10,824 bases of DNA, taken from NCBI GenBank assembly GCA_910577065.1, contig CAJTLD010000084.1, positions 759 through 11,582 on the forward strand, written 5' to 3'. Source of the stretch: an uncultured Lachnospiraceae bacterium. Its GTDB lineage: Bacteria > Bacillota > Clostridia > Lachnospirales > Lachnospiraceae. The position numbers and the translations under genes are program-made. Of this stretch, positions 4,789 to 10,824 are shown piece after piece. The notes below the pieces were generated by a model. That model ran no database searches. It was given only the letters and a program-made list of their open reading frames with translations, and was not told where the DNA came from. Numbering within the stretch: the first letter of the stretch is position 1; each line of letters starts with the position of its first letter.

Positions 4789-6072
4789 ATGCAAAAACGC
4801 TTTCTGACACTCCTGCTCACTACGGTACTATGCGCCGCCGGCTGTGCCTCCTCAGACGATACCATACCCACTATAAAAGAAGATACGCCCGAACAGGTTC
4901 CCGAAACCGAAACTTCTACGGAACGCGCCGTACTTCCGGAAACGGCGGATACTCCCGGGATACGTATCGACACGCTTACCGACTCGGCTTCTTATTACGC
5001 TTCGGAGGATCCTGGCGACTGCGTCCTGAACGTTTCCGCATCCTATCCAAAAGTAACAATTGCCGGCAACCCGGATGCCTCAGATAAAATTAATGATACC
5101 ATCCTGCAGGAACTGCATACGTTTTTGGCATTTGAAAAGGAAAATGCTGGATATGCCGAAGAAAACCGCAAATCAATACTAGAAATCGAAGGCGTTCCGC
5201 CAGAACCGTATACTGCCAGCCTTTCTTACGAAATAAAACGCTGTGATGAAAAGATCGTTTCTTTCGTATTGACCCAGTATGATTTTACCGGCGGGGCGCA
5301 CGGCAATTCCTGGAGTTACGGCATGACGTTTGATACGGCGGCCGGAACGCGCATTTACCTGAGCGCCTTATACGATTCCACCGATTCTTTTTTTAAGATG
5401 CTTTCGGACGAACTGGCCGGACAGGCAGCCCTTGCCGCTTATGAAAAATACATAGATAAAAATATAGCCGTTGATCTCGGGGAAGCCTTTCTCGGTGATT
5501 CCCCCTGCTGGTACCTTGACCGCAGCGGATTGTCATTTATCAGCAACCCTTATGTCTTAGGCCCGTATGCCGCAGGTACGTTTGAATTTAATATTCCTTA
5601 TGATAAACTGGATGGGCTAAAGCCGAAATATACTTACGAAGGCAGTTATATCCGCAAAATATTCCCCGGAATTTCCGTACGGCATGATATGAACAAAGAC
5701 GGCGTCACCGATGAAATCTGCTATTCCGTCGCCTTTGATGAAAATTTTTCCAATCCCAAACCTGTTTTAACAGTAAACGGCGCGGACTGCTCTGACGCGT
5801 TTGAAAGCCTCTATCTGACCGGTCCCGCATCAAACGCTTATTACCTGATTGACGTGGATCCCCTGGATCCTTTTACCGAAATTGCCATAGCGGATCAAAA
5901 TCCGGAAAACCCGGACGCCGACAGTACGCATTTTTTCCGCTACAACAATGATAAGCAGCTGATTTATCAGGGAAAAATACCGGGCGTCTTCAATGAGTCC
6001 ATGAAGGTATGCTACAATTCCAACGGAAACCTGTACCTTTGTACCCCGGATGATACGCCGGATAAACCTTAA
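4789..6072 (+). CDS. Lipoprotein with RsiV-like DUF4163/DUF3298 region
   Basis: A 427-residue exported lipoprotein. The signal peptide MQKRFLTLLLTTVLCAAGC ends in a lipobox-like AAGC, with C19 as the lipidated residue. An acidic, Thr/Pro-rich spacer follows (20-65). The region at about 78-165 fits DUF4163 (SASYPKVTIAGNPDASDKIN). The region at 166-275 fits DUF3298, with its hallmarks GGAHGNSWSYGMTFD (168-182) and NPYVLGPYAAGTFEFNIPYD (253-272). A C-terminal part has an EF-hand-like DMNKDGVTDE (300-309), suggesting calcium binding. These domains occur in the extracellular half of the anti-sigma factor RsiV, which binds lysozyme in Bacillus, and in the PdaC deacetylase. Here there is no cytoplasmic anti-sigma part and no sigma factor neighbour, so a sensor or envelope role is only inferred. 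The ATG at 4789 is chosen over an upstream in-frame ATG at 4702 because of GAAAGGAGA at 6 bases and the clean signal peptide. Confidence 0.85.
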   Translation: MQKRFLTLLLTTVLCAAGCASSDDTIPTIKEDTPEQVPETETSTERAVLPETADTPGIRIDTLTDSASYYASEDPGDCVLNVSASYPKVTIAGNPDASDKINDTILQELHTFLAFEKENAGYAEENRKSILEIEGVPPEPYTASLSYEIKRCDEKIVSFVLTQYDFTGGAHGNSWSYGMTFDTAAGTRIYLSALYDSTDSFFKMLSDELAGQAALAAYEKYIDKNIAVDLGEAFLGDSPCWYLDRSGLSFISNPYVLGPYAAGTFEFNIPYDKLDGLKPKYTYEGSYIRKIFPGISVRHDMNKDGVTDEICYSVAFDENFSNPKPVLTVNGADCSDAFESLYLTGPASNAYYLIDVDPLDPFTEIAIADQNPENPDADSTHFFRYNNDKQLIYQGKIPGVFNESMKVCYNSNGNLYLCTPDDTPDKP

Positions 6073-6092
6073 GGCAGCCTACAGGCTGCCTT
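6071..6092. terminator. Shared hairpin between the convergent lipoprotein and niaR genes
   Basis: AAGGCAGCC (6071-6079) and GGCTGCCTT (6084-6092) form a perfect 9-bp stem with a TACA loop. It begins in the lipoprotein stop codon and includes the niaR stop and last codons. The T run is short on both strands (TTT on plus, TTAAGGTTT on minus), so it is probably a bidirectional but modest terminator. Confidence 0.75.
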
Positions 6093-6627
6093 TCCAAAAA
6101 TCAACCGGTTCATAATCCCGAAGTTCCGCTAAAAACCCACGTTCTTTCAGTTCCTGCTGGATCTGATCCAAAACCTCTTCTGTTTCCGCGGCAATGGTGT
6201 GATAATGATACCCGTCCGTAATATTTTTTAACGATTTTGATACCCCGCTTTTTAACTGCTCCAGATATTCCTGCACGTCGCGGCGGGATTTTAATCCCAT
6301 TGCCACGCGCACGACGTCGTAAATCCTGTGATAAATAAACACGTCTTCTACCCTGCCGCCGAAATCCACATACAGGTTTAATTCTTCTTCAATTGCTTCG
6401 TCCGAATGGTGCACTTTGAAAATCCTGCGGCAAATCGGGGCGTTCCTTATCAGATAACCCCGGTATGTGCTGACGATTTCCTGCTGTTTTGCGCGGAGCA
6501 GGGCAATATCCTGGACAATAACCTGACGGCTGACGCCAAGCTGCCTGGCAAGCGCCGTACCCGAAACAGGCTGCTTCGCCCCGCGCAGTATGGTAAGCAT
6601 CTTTTCCCTCCGTTCTTCTCCGCCCAT
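6079..6627 (-). CDS. niaR: NiaR (YrxA-type) niacin-responsive transcriptional repressor
   Basis: A 182-residue regulator of NAD synthesis and niacin uptake. The N-terminal winged helix-turn-helix (about 8-60) contains SGTALARQLGVSRQVIVQDI. The C-terminal 3H domain (about 70-170) has the metal and nicotinate-binding residues expected from the Thermotoga structure: H74 and E82 with the right spacing (HHSDEAIEEEL), and H141 and H143 (GYHYHTIAAE); a third conserved His lies in IYHRIYDVV. With nicotinate as corepressor it represses nad and niacin transport genes. It is the last gene of nadABC-niaR, 27 bases after nadC, implying autoregulation. The ATG at 6627 has AAGAAGG at 6 bases; a GTG at 6633 sits directly on that site and is rejected. 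Confidence 0.93.
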   Translation of the reverse strand: MGGEERREKMLTILRGAKQPVSGTALARQLGVSRQVIVQDIALLRAKQQEIVSTYRGYLIRNAPICRRIFKVHHSDEAIEEELNLYVDFGGRVEDVFIYHRIYDVVRVAMGLKSRRDVQEYLEQLKSGVSKSLKNITDGYHYHTIAAETEEVLDQIQQELKERGFLAELRDYEPVDFWKGSL

Positions 6628-6654
6628 ATCCACCCTTCTTTCTTATACCTGCCT

Positions 6655-7518
6655 TTACGAAACCGTATGCAGGTTTTTTAAGGAAATATCCAGAATTGGG
6701 GCCGAATGCGTCAGTGCGCCGCTGGATATATAATCTACGCCCAAATCCTTAATCCTCTCAATATTTTCTTTTGTAACATTTCCGGATATCTCAATTTCCG
6801 CACGCCCGTCAATCAGCTTTGCCGCCTGCGCCATAACGTCCGGCTCCATATTGTCAAGCATAATAATATCCGCTCCTGCTTCTACGGCTTGTTCTACCAT
6901 GGCAAGCGATTCTGTTTCCACTTCGATTTTGCGCACAAACGGGGCGTACTCCTTTGCCATGCGGATTGCTTCCCTGACGCCGCCCGCCGCGCCGATATGG
7001 TTGTCTTTGAGCAGCACGCCGTCGGTCAGGTTAAAGCGGTGGTTATGCCCGCCGCCGACACGCACTGCGTACTTTTCAAAAATACGGTTGTTCGGCGTCG
7101 TTTTTCTGGTATCCAGCAGCCGTATGCCCGTACCGTCAAGCAGCTTCGCGACGGAATGGGTATATGTTGCAATACCGCTCATCCTCTGCAGATAATTTAA
7201 AGCGGTGCGTTCTCCTGACAAAAGCGCCCGGATATCTCCCCGGACTTTTGCCAAAAGCTGCCCTGCGCAAACCGTATCCCCGTCTTTTACCAGATAAGAA
7301 ACCTCTGTCTTTTCGTCGATCAGCGTAAAGACCCGCTCAAATACGGAAAGGCCGCAGATGATCCCGTCTTCCTTGCAGATCAGCTCCACTTCGCCCGGGC
7401 ATGCTTTGCGCATCACCGCGTTCGTCGTCACGTCCTCACTTGTAATATCTTCTCTCAGCGCACCCAAAATAAGCGGATCCGCATTTAATTTCATCGTTAC
7501 TTCATCATACATGTCCAT
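6655..7518 (-). CDS. nadC: Nicotinate-nucleotide pyrophosphorylase (quinolinate phosphoribosyltransferase)
   Basis: The 287-residue enzyme converts quinolinate and PRPP to nicotinate mononucleotide, CO2 and pyrophosphate, the third step of de novo NAD synthesis. The N-terminal open-faced domain runs to about residue 115, ending with the conserved SGERTALNYLQRMSGIAT (R104). The alpha/beta barrel carries TRKTTP (137-142), EKYAVRVGGGHNHR (148-161; H160 and R161), LLKDNHIGAAGG (169-180; K171), E201 and D222 (MLDN), the usual quinolinate and PRPP ligands. TTPNNR replaces the more common TTPGLR, a minor oddity. Length is normal. The start overlaps the end of nadB by 14 bases with GAGG just upstream, so the two genes are translationally coupled. 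Confidence 0.96.
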   Translation of the reverse strand: MDMYDEVTMKLNADPLILGALREDITSEDVTTNAVMRKACPGEVELICKEDGIICGLSVFERVFTLIDEKTEVSYLVKDGDTVCAGQLLAKVRGDIRALLSGERTALNYLQRMSGIATYTHSVAKLLDGTGIRLLDTRKTTPNNRIFEKYAVRVGGGHNHRFNLTDGVLLKDNHIGAAGGVREAIRMAKEYAPFVRKIEVETESLAMVEQAVEAGADIIMLDNMEPDVMAQAAKLIDGRAEIEISGNVTKENIERIKDLGVDYISSGALTHSAPILDISLKNLHTVS

Positions 7519-8788
7519 TTAACCTCGCAATCTCGTCTAATATATTTTTTTTATAATCCGCAGCCAAAGCCGCTTCATCCCGGTATGCCTCAAAATCCGG
7601 CTGCGGCAGCTCTTCCGGCACACGGCCCATATGCGCGGCAATATCTTTTGCCGCCCTTTTTGCAAACACCATGCTTTCCAGCAGTGAATTGCTGGCTAAG
7701 CGGTTTTTGCCGTGCACGTCGTTGCACGCCGTTTCCCCAATTGCATAAAGCTGCCCCATAGAAGTGCGCCCGGACAAATCCACCCGGATCCCTCCCATAA
7801 AATAATGCTGCGCCGGGACGACCGGGATGCATTCATGGAATACGTCATATCCCTTTTTCCGGCAGTGTTCTACAATATTTGGAAAATGCCCGGCAATTTC
7901 CGCTTTTGGAATATGCTCCATCGACAGCCAGACATACGGCGTTTTATCCTTTTTCATCTGCTCATGGATTTTTTGGGTTAGAATATCCCTTGGCAGCAAT
8001 TCGTCCACGAAACGCTCCATTTTTGCATTGTACAAAACTGCGCCTTCTCCCCGGACAGACTCCGAAATCAAAAAGCTGCGCTCATCCTCCTGCTTCGTAT
8101 AAAGCGTTGTCGGATGCACCTGCACATAATTAATATGTAAAAGAGACACTCCGTGTTTTAAGGCAATCGCCACGCCGTCCCCGGTCAGCTGACGGAAATT
8201 CGTGGAATGGCGGTAAAGCCCCCCGATGCCTCCGCACGCAAAGACGGTGTCTTTTGCGTAAATCGGAAACAGCTTTTTGTCCCTGCCGCGGACCAGCGCG
8301 CCATAACATGAAGTTTTGGTGCAAATCATATCCACCATTGCCGTATGTTCCATAATGGTAATATTTTTGCGTTTTAACGCCTGCTCCAGCAGCTTTTCGG
8401 TAATTTCTTTTCCGGTCGCGTCCTCATGGAACAGAATCCGCTTGGCCGAATGGCCGCCTTCTCTCGTAAAACTTAAAGCGCCGTCCGCTTCCCTCTGGAA
8501 CCTTACGCCATACCGGAGCAAATCCCCAATGGTATCCTGCGAAGAACGGATCATCACTTTTACCGAATCCGGGTTGTTTTCATAATGCCCCGCCCGCATC
8601 GTATCCTCAAAATAATCCGCATAATCCGACTCGTCCTTAAGCATACAAATACCGCCCTGCGCCAAAAACGAATCGCTCTGCGCAATCTCCCCTTTCGCAA
8701 TTATCAATACCTGCGTTTCCTCCGGAAGATGCAGGGCGCAGTACAGGCCTGCGCAGCCGCAGCCCGCAATCAAAACGTCTGTTTTCAT
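7505..8788 (-). CDS. nadB: L-aspartate oxidase, short form
   Basis: This FAD enzyme oxidises L-aspartate to iminoaspartate, which NadA condenses with dihydroxyacetone phosphate to make quinolinate. The 427-residue product starts with the Rossmann motif GCGCAG (9-14) and has FLAQGGICM near 41-49. The succinate dehydrogenase/fumarate reductase-type catalytic residues are all visible: H225 (VQVHPTTLY), R267 (LLPRDIL), H328 (PAQHYFMGGI) and R363 (KNRLASNSLLE). It is about 110 residues shorter than E. coli NadB (about 540), lacking most of the C-terminal helical domain. The natural-looking end and the intact active site suggest a genuine short form, which I believe is common in clostridia; in anaerobes fumarate is a likely electron acceptor. 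The ATG at 8788 has GGTGGAGA at 6 bases; a GTG at 8800 has no ribosome site. Confidence 0.94.
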   Translation of the reverse strand: MKTDVLIAGCGCAGLYCALHLPEETQVLIIAKGEIAQSDSFLAQGGICMLKDESDYADYFEDTMRAGHYENNPDSVKVMIRSSQDTIGDLLRYGVRFQREADGALSFTREGGHSAKRILFHEDATGKEITEKLLEQALKRKNITIMEHTAMVDMICTKTSCYGALVRGRDKKLFPIYAKDTVFACGGIGGLYRHSTNFRQLTGDGVAIALKHGVSLLHINYVQVHPTTLYTKQEDERSFLISESVRGEGAVLYNAKMERFVDELLPRDILTQKIHEQMKKDKTPYVWLSMEHIPKAEIAGHFPNIVEHCRKKGYDVFHECIPVVPAQHYFMGGIRVDLSGRTSMGQLYAIGETACNDVHGKNRLASNSLLESMVFAKRAAKDIAAHMGRVPEELPQPDFEAYRDEAALAADYKKNILDEIARLNGHV

Positions 8789-8805
8789 CTCAATCTCCAC
8801 CGCTT

Positions 8806-9710
8806 TTACTGCGCCAGCAACAGCATACGCTCCAACGGAAGCCTTGCGCGTTCTGCAAGCGCGCCTTCCAGCACAATTTCTTCCTGTTCCTCTAAATGCT
8901 CCAGCGCCGACAGCGTTTTATCAAATGAAGCCAGTTTCATATCCGGACAAACCTGATCGGATATCACCGGATAAAACCGCTTCCCGGGATTTTCCTGCTC
9001 AAGCTGATAAAATACGCCTGTTTCCGTCACAATCAAAAATTCGTCCGCGTCCTGGGACGCCGCGAACCGGATGATATCCGCCGTGCTTCCCACAAAATCA
9101 GAAAGCGCCAGTATCTCTTCCCTGCACTCCGGATGTGAAAGAATGGGAGCGCCCGGATGCTTTTCTTTTGCAAGCAGCACGTCTTCCCTGCGGATCCGCT
9201 GGTGCGTCGGGCAGTATCCGTTATGGAATATAAAGTCTTTTTCCGGGATCTGCTTTGCCACAAACTGCGCCAGATGGGCGTCCGGTACAAAATAAATCTG
9301 TTTTTCCTTCAGCTTCCCAATAACGCGCACCGCGTTGGAAGAAGTAACGCAGACATCCGAAACCGCCTTGACCTGCGCAGTCGAGTTCACATAGCAGACA
9401 ACGGCTGCCTGCGGATATTTTTCCTTCATCTTAAGAATGCTGCCGCCATATCCGCCATCTTGCATCCGGCGCGCCGATCCGCCATATACACATGCTTGTC
9501 CGGGTTTAAAAGCTTTGCGCTCTCTCCCATAAAAGAAACTCCTGCAAACAGAATATTCTGCTGCAAAACCCCGGCGGCCCGTTTGGCCAAGGCATAGGAG
9601 TCGCCTGTAAAATCCGCCACCCTCTGCACCTCTTGATCTACGTAATAATGTGCCAAAATGACAACGTCTTTTTCCCGTTTGAGTTCTTGAATCCTTTGAT
9701 ATCTGTCCAT
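8806..9710 (-). pseudogene. nadA: Quinolinate synthase, split by a frameshift
   Basis: NadA is a [4Fe-4S] enzyme that makes quinolinate from iminoaspartate and dihydroxyacetone phosphate. The first half starts at ATG 9710 after GGGAGGAAGAA and reads well: MDRYQRIQELKREKDVVILA, HYYVDQEVQRVADFTGDS, GESAKLLNPDK, and AGCKMADM with cluster ligand C83. It then hits a TGA at 9426-9428. The second half continues in another frame (entered at about 9438) with ILKMKEKYPQAAVVCYVNST, SSNAV, NGYCPTH (second ligand, codon at 9211-9213) and DQVCPDM (third ligand, codon at 8947-8949), ending at 8806. All conserved blocks are present, but no single frame holds them. The total of 905 bases is one short of, or seven short of, a whole reading frame. 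Alignment by eye suggests two residues are also missing between ADM and ILK, favouring a 7-base loss. A sequencing error cannot be excluded. Neighbours nadB and nadC are intact. Confidence 0.88.
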
Positions 9711-9790
9711 TTCTTCCTCCCGTCGGATGTATTTTGTGCCCTGTTCCGGAATGATACCCGCAAAAAACAATCTTTTGATACGTTTCGGGC

Positions 9791-9819
9791 ATTATAACAC
9801 AGTTTCTTTTAACTGACAA
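9791..9819 (-). promoter_or_regulatory. Promoter of the nadABC-niaR operon
   Basis: On the minus strand TTGTCA (9814-9819) and a perfect TATAAT (9791-9796) are 17 bases apart, and TGT precedes the -10, making it an extended -10 as well. The predicted start near 9784 gives a leader of about 74 bases before nadA. I saw no recognisable riboswitch in that leader. Confidence 0.87.
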
Positions 9820-9823
9820 GACA
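9814..9823 (-). promoter_or_regulatory. NiaR operator candidate overlapping the nadA -35 box
   Basis: On the minus strand this reads TGTCTTGTCA. NiaR sites as I remember them in Firmicutes centre on GTGTCTTGACAC or similar, so this differs at one core position, and its flanking bases also fit poorly. It includes the whole -35 box, where a repressor would block RNA polymerase. With niaR as the last gene of the operon, this predicts negative feedback by nicotinate. The consensus is from memory. Confidence 0.55.
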
Positions 9824-9881
9824 ATTGTGAAGATTACCTGTAAAGTTTCATGGCAAAAATTTGTTCTGTTTTATATACAAA

Positions 9882-9902
9882 CAAACATTCGAATAATGCT
9901 TG
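9882..9902. promoter_or_regulatory. Imperfect dyad just upstream of the radical SAM promoter
   Basis: CAAACATT (9882-9889) and AATGCTTG (9895-9902) pair at 7 of 8 positions around CGAAT, and the right arm runs into the -35 box. It could be an operator for the radical SAM gene; I do not recognise the binding protein. Confidence 0.3.
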
Positions 9903-9928
9903 CAATTCCTTTTTTGCTGTGATATCAT
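9900..9928 (+). promoter_or_regulatory. Promoter of the radical SAM gene
   Basis: TTGCAA (9900-9905) and TATCAT (9923-9928) are 17 bases apart, with TGA directly before the -10 as a TGn extension. The -10 lies in the exact palindrome TGATATCA (9920-9927). The start would be near 9935. Confidence 0.7.
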
Positions 9929-9934
9929 AAAACA

Positions 9935-9948
9935 AGAACATCCGTTTG
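9935..9948 (+). promoter_or_regulatory. LexA (SOS) box candidate at the start of the radical SAM transcript
   Basis: AGAACATCCGTTTG matches the Bacillus-type LexA consensus CGAACRNRYGTTYG at 11 of its 13 defined positions, with both GAAC and GTTT half-sites intact at the correct 4-base spacing. It covers the predicted +1, 18 bases before the start codon, where LexA would block transcription. The downstream gene belongs to a family annotated as DNA modification/repair, which fits SOS control. Confidence 0.6.
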
Positions 9949-9965
9949 CACCAAAGGAGTATAAC

Positions 9966-10824
9966 ATGAAACAGACGCCATCCACCGTTACCGCTTCCAA
10001 TCTCCATACCGCCCCTTTTGCCCGCCTGGCTCCCGCCGTCATGGAAAAGCTTACGATACTGTCCGCTGCGGCCAAATACGACGTTGCATGCACTTCAAGC
10101 GGCGTAGACCGAAGCGGGGACGGCCTTGGAATCGGCAATACGCTTTCGTGCGGCATCTGCCACAGCTTTGCGGCAGACGGCCGCTGTGTGTCTTTGCTGA
10201 AAATCCTATTTACAAATGAGTGCATCTTCAACTGCGCTTACTGTCAGAACAACTGCGAAAACGATATCCCACGCGCTACCTTTACGCCGGATGAAATCTG
10301 CACCCTTACCGTTGAATTTTACCGCCGCAACTATATTGAAGGCCTGTTTTTAAGTTCCGGCATCATAGTCAGCCCCGACTACACGATGGAACTGATTTAC
10401 CAGACGATTTACCGCTTAAGGACCGTCTACCGTTTCCAGGGCTATATCCACATCAAGGCCATCCCAGGGGCTGATCCGCTCCTGATTGAGCGGGCCGGTT
10501 ACCTGACAGACCGTATGAGCATCAACTTAGAACTGCCCACAAGCGCCGCGCTGCGCCGTCTTGCCCCCTGCAAGTCGCGCCATACCATCCTAAAGCCCAT
10601 GCGCCAAATTCAAAACGGCATCACGCAGAATAAGGACGAACTTGTAGTGTACCGCCATGCCCCGCATTTCGTCCCGGCCGGCCAGAGCACGCAGATGATC
10701 ATCGGCGCGACGCCTGAAAATGATTTTCAGATTATGAGCGTGGCGGAAGGCCTGTACCAGAAATTCGGCCTGAAACGCGTTTTTTATTCCGCCTTTGTCA
10801 ATGTCAATCACAACGCAAGCCTTC
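9966..10824 (+). CDS. Putative DNA modification/repair radical SAM protein, cut off at the right edge
   Basis: The first 286 codons are visible. The radical SAM cluster motif is CIFNCAYC (C86, C90, C93). Other family features are MEKLTILSAAAKYDVACTSS (26-45), a Cys-containing GICHSFAADGRC (63-74), SLLKILFTNEC, NYIEGLFLSSGII, GYIHIKAIPGADP, NLELPT, LKPM and VPAGQSTQMIIGATPENDFQ. These match the family I know as the radical SAM protein linked to a uracil-DNA-glycosylase-like partner (TIGR03916 with TIGR03915); its chemistry is not established to my knowledge. Relatives usually begin near the MEKL at residue 26, so this one has a 25-residue extension; the ATG at 9966 is nevertheless right because AAAGGAG precedes it and no ribosome site precedes the inner Met. 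The partner gene, if present, should be just beyond the window. Confidence 0.9.
   Translation, partial: MKQTPSTVTASNLHTAPFARLAPAVMEKLTILSAAAKYDVACTSSGVDRSGDGLGIGNTLSCGICHSFAADGRCVSLLKILFTNECIFNCAYCQNNCENDIPRATFTPDEICTLTVEFYRRNYIEGLFLSSGIIVSPDYTMELIYQTIYRLRTVYRFQGYIHIKAIPGADPLLIERAGYLTDRMSINLELPTSAALRRLAPCKSRHTILKPMRQIQNGITQNKDELVVYRHAPHFVPAGQSTQMIIGATPENDFQIMSVAEGLYQKFGLKRVFYSAFVNVNHNASL

Noticed and set aside
6628..6633. GTG start for niaR at 6633
   Set aside because: The GTG directly abuts the AAGAAGG site; the ATG at 6627 is spaced correctly.
8789..8800. GTG start for nadB at 8800
   Set aside because: No ribosome site precedes it, while GGTGGAGA is well placed for the ATG at 8788.
9426..9450. 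Programmed ribosomal frameshift in nadA
   Set aside because: A -1 shift would join the halves, but there is no X-XXY-YYZ slippery heptamer and no obvious stimulatory structure, and the family is not known for recoding.
9711..9790. A riboswitch in the nadA leader
   Set aside because: The 74-base leader shows no known NAD-sensing or other riboswitch core, and the NiaR-like site already offers a regulatory explanation.
8806..9819. A long open frame from 9819 that includes the nadA 3' half
   Set aside because: Its first 125 or so residues are an out-of-frame reading of the nadA 5' half and leader, and it would start inside the promoter; only the second half is genuine NadA.

Overview
The window looks like chromosomal DNA of an anaerobic, low-to-mid G+C Firmicute, most likely a gut clostridium of the Lachnospiraceae type. 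The indications are purine-rich ribosome binding sites (AGGAGG, AAAGGA), sigma-A promoters with 17-base spacers, a PerR plus reverse rubrerythrin pair, a nadABC-niaR operon, a radical SAM DNA repair protein of the clostridial type, and a conserved hypothetical resembling a Lachnospiraceae-restricted family. This placement is inferred from gene content; no rRNA or tRNA is present to confirm it.

Layout. 1-172 (minus): start of a cut-off gene with a basic, then hydrophobic, N-terminus. 259-732 (minus): tadA, tRNA adenosine deaminase, divergent from a GNAT acetyltransferase (843-1391, plus), with an 8-bp perfect palindrome between them. 1384-2478 (minus): a conserved protein of unknown function that overlaps the GNAT tail. 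2550-3676 (plus): an oxidative stress unit with a strong promoter, a PerR-like operator, perR, reverse rubrerythrin and a strong terminator. 3677-4788: a visibly AT-richer stretch with CTGTGTA repeats, short dyads, a possible tiny membrane ORF on the minus strand, and a type II toxin-antitoxin pair (DUF4258 toxin, YgiT/MqsA-type zinc-finger antitoxin). 4789-6072 (plus): a lipoprotein with an RsiV-like DUF4163/DUF3298 region. 6079-9710 (minus): nadA-nadB-nadC-niaR, de novo NAD synthesis with its own regulator last. 9966-10824 (plus, cut off): a radical SAM protein of the putative DNA modification/repair family.

How the parts work together. The NAD operon encodes L-aspartate oxidase (NadB), quinolinate synthase (NadA), quinolinate phosphoribosyltransferase (NadC) and the niacin-responsive repressor NiaR. 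A NiaR-like site overlaps the -35 box of the nadA promoter, which suggests feedback control by nicotinate. nadA as given is split by a frameshift, so the pathway is either broken in this strain or the sequence has an error there. PerR probably senses peroxide and controls itself and the rubrerythrin that removes it. The radical SAM gene has a near-consensus Bacillus/Clostridium LexA (SOS) box at its predicted transcription start, which independently supports a DNA damage role.

The most rewarding places to look again are the nadA frameshift, the SOS-box-like site before the radical SAM gene, the NiaR-like site, and the AT-rich toxin-antitoxin stretch with its repeats and small hydrophobic ORF. 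No CRISPR array, intact insertion sequence, tRNA or rRNA was seen, and I found no clearly new multi-gene system.
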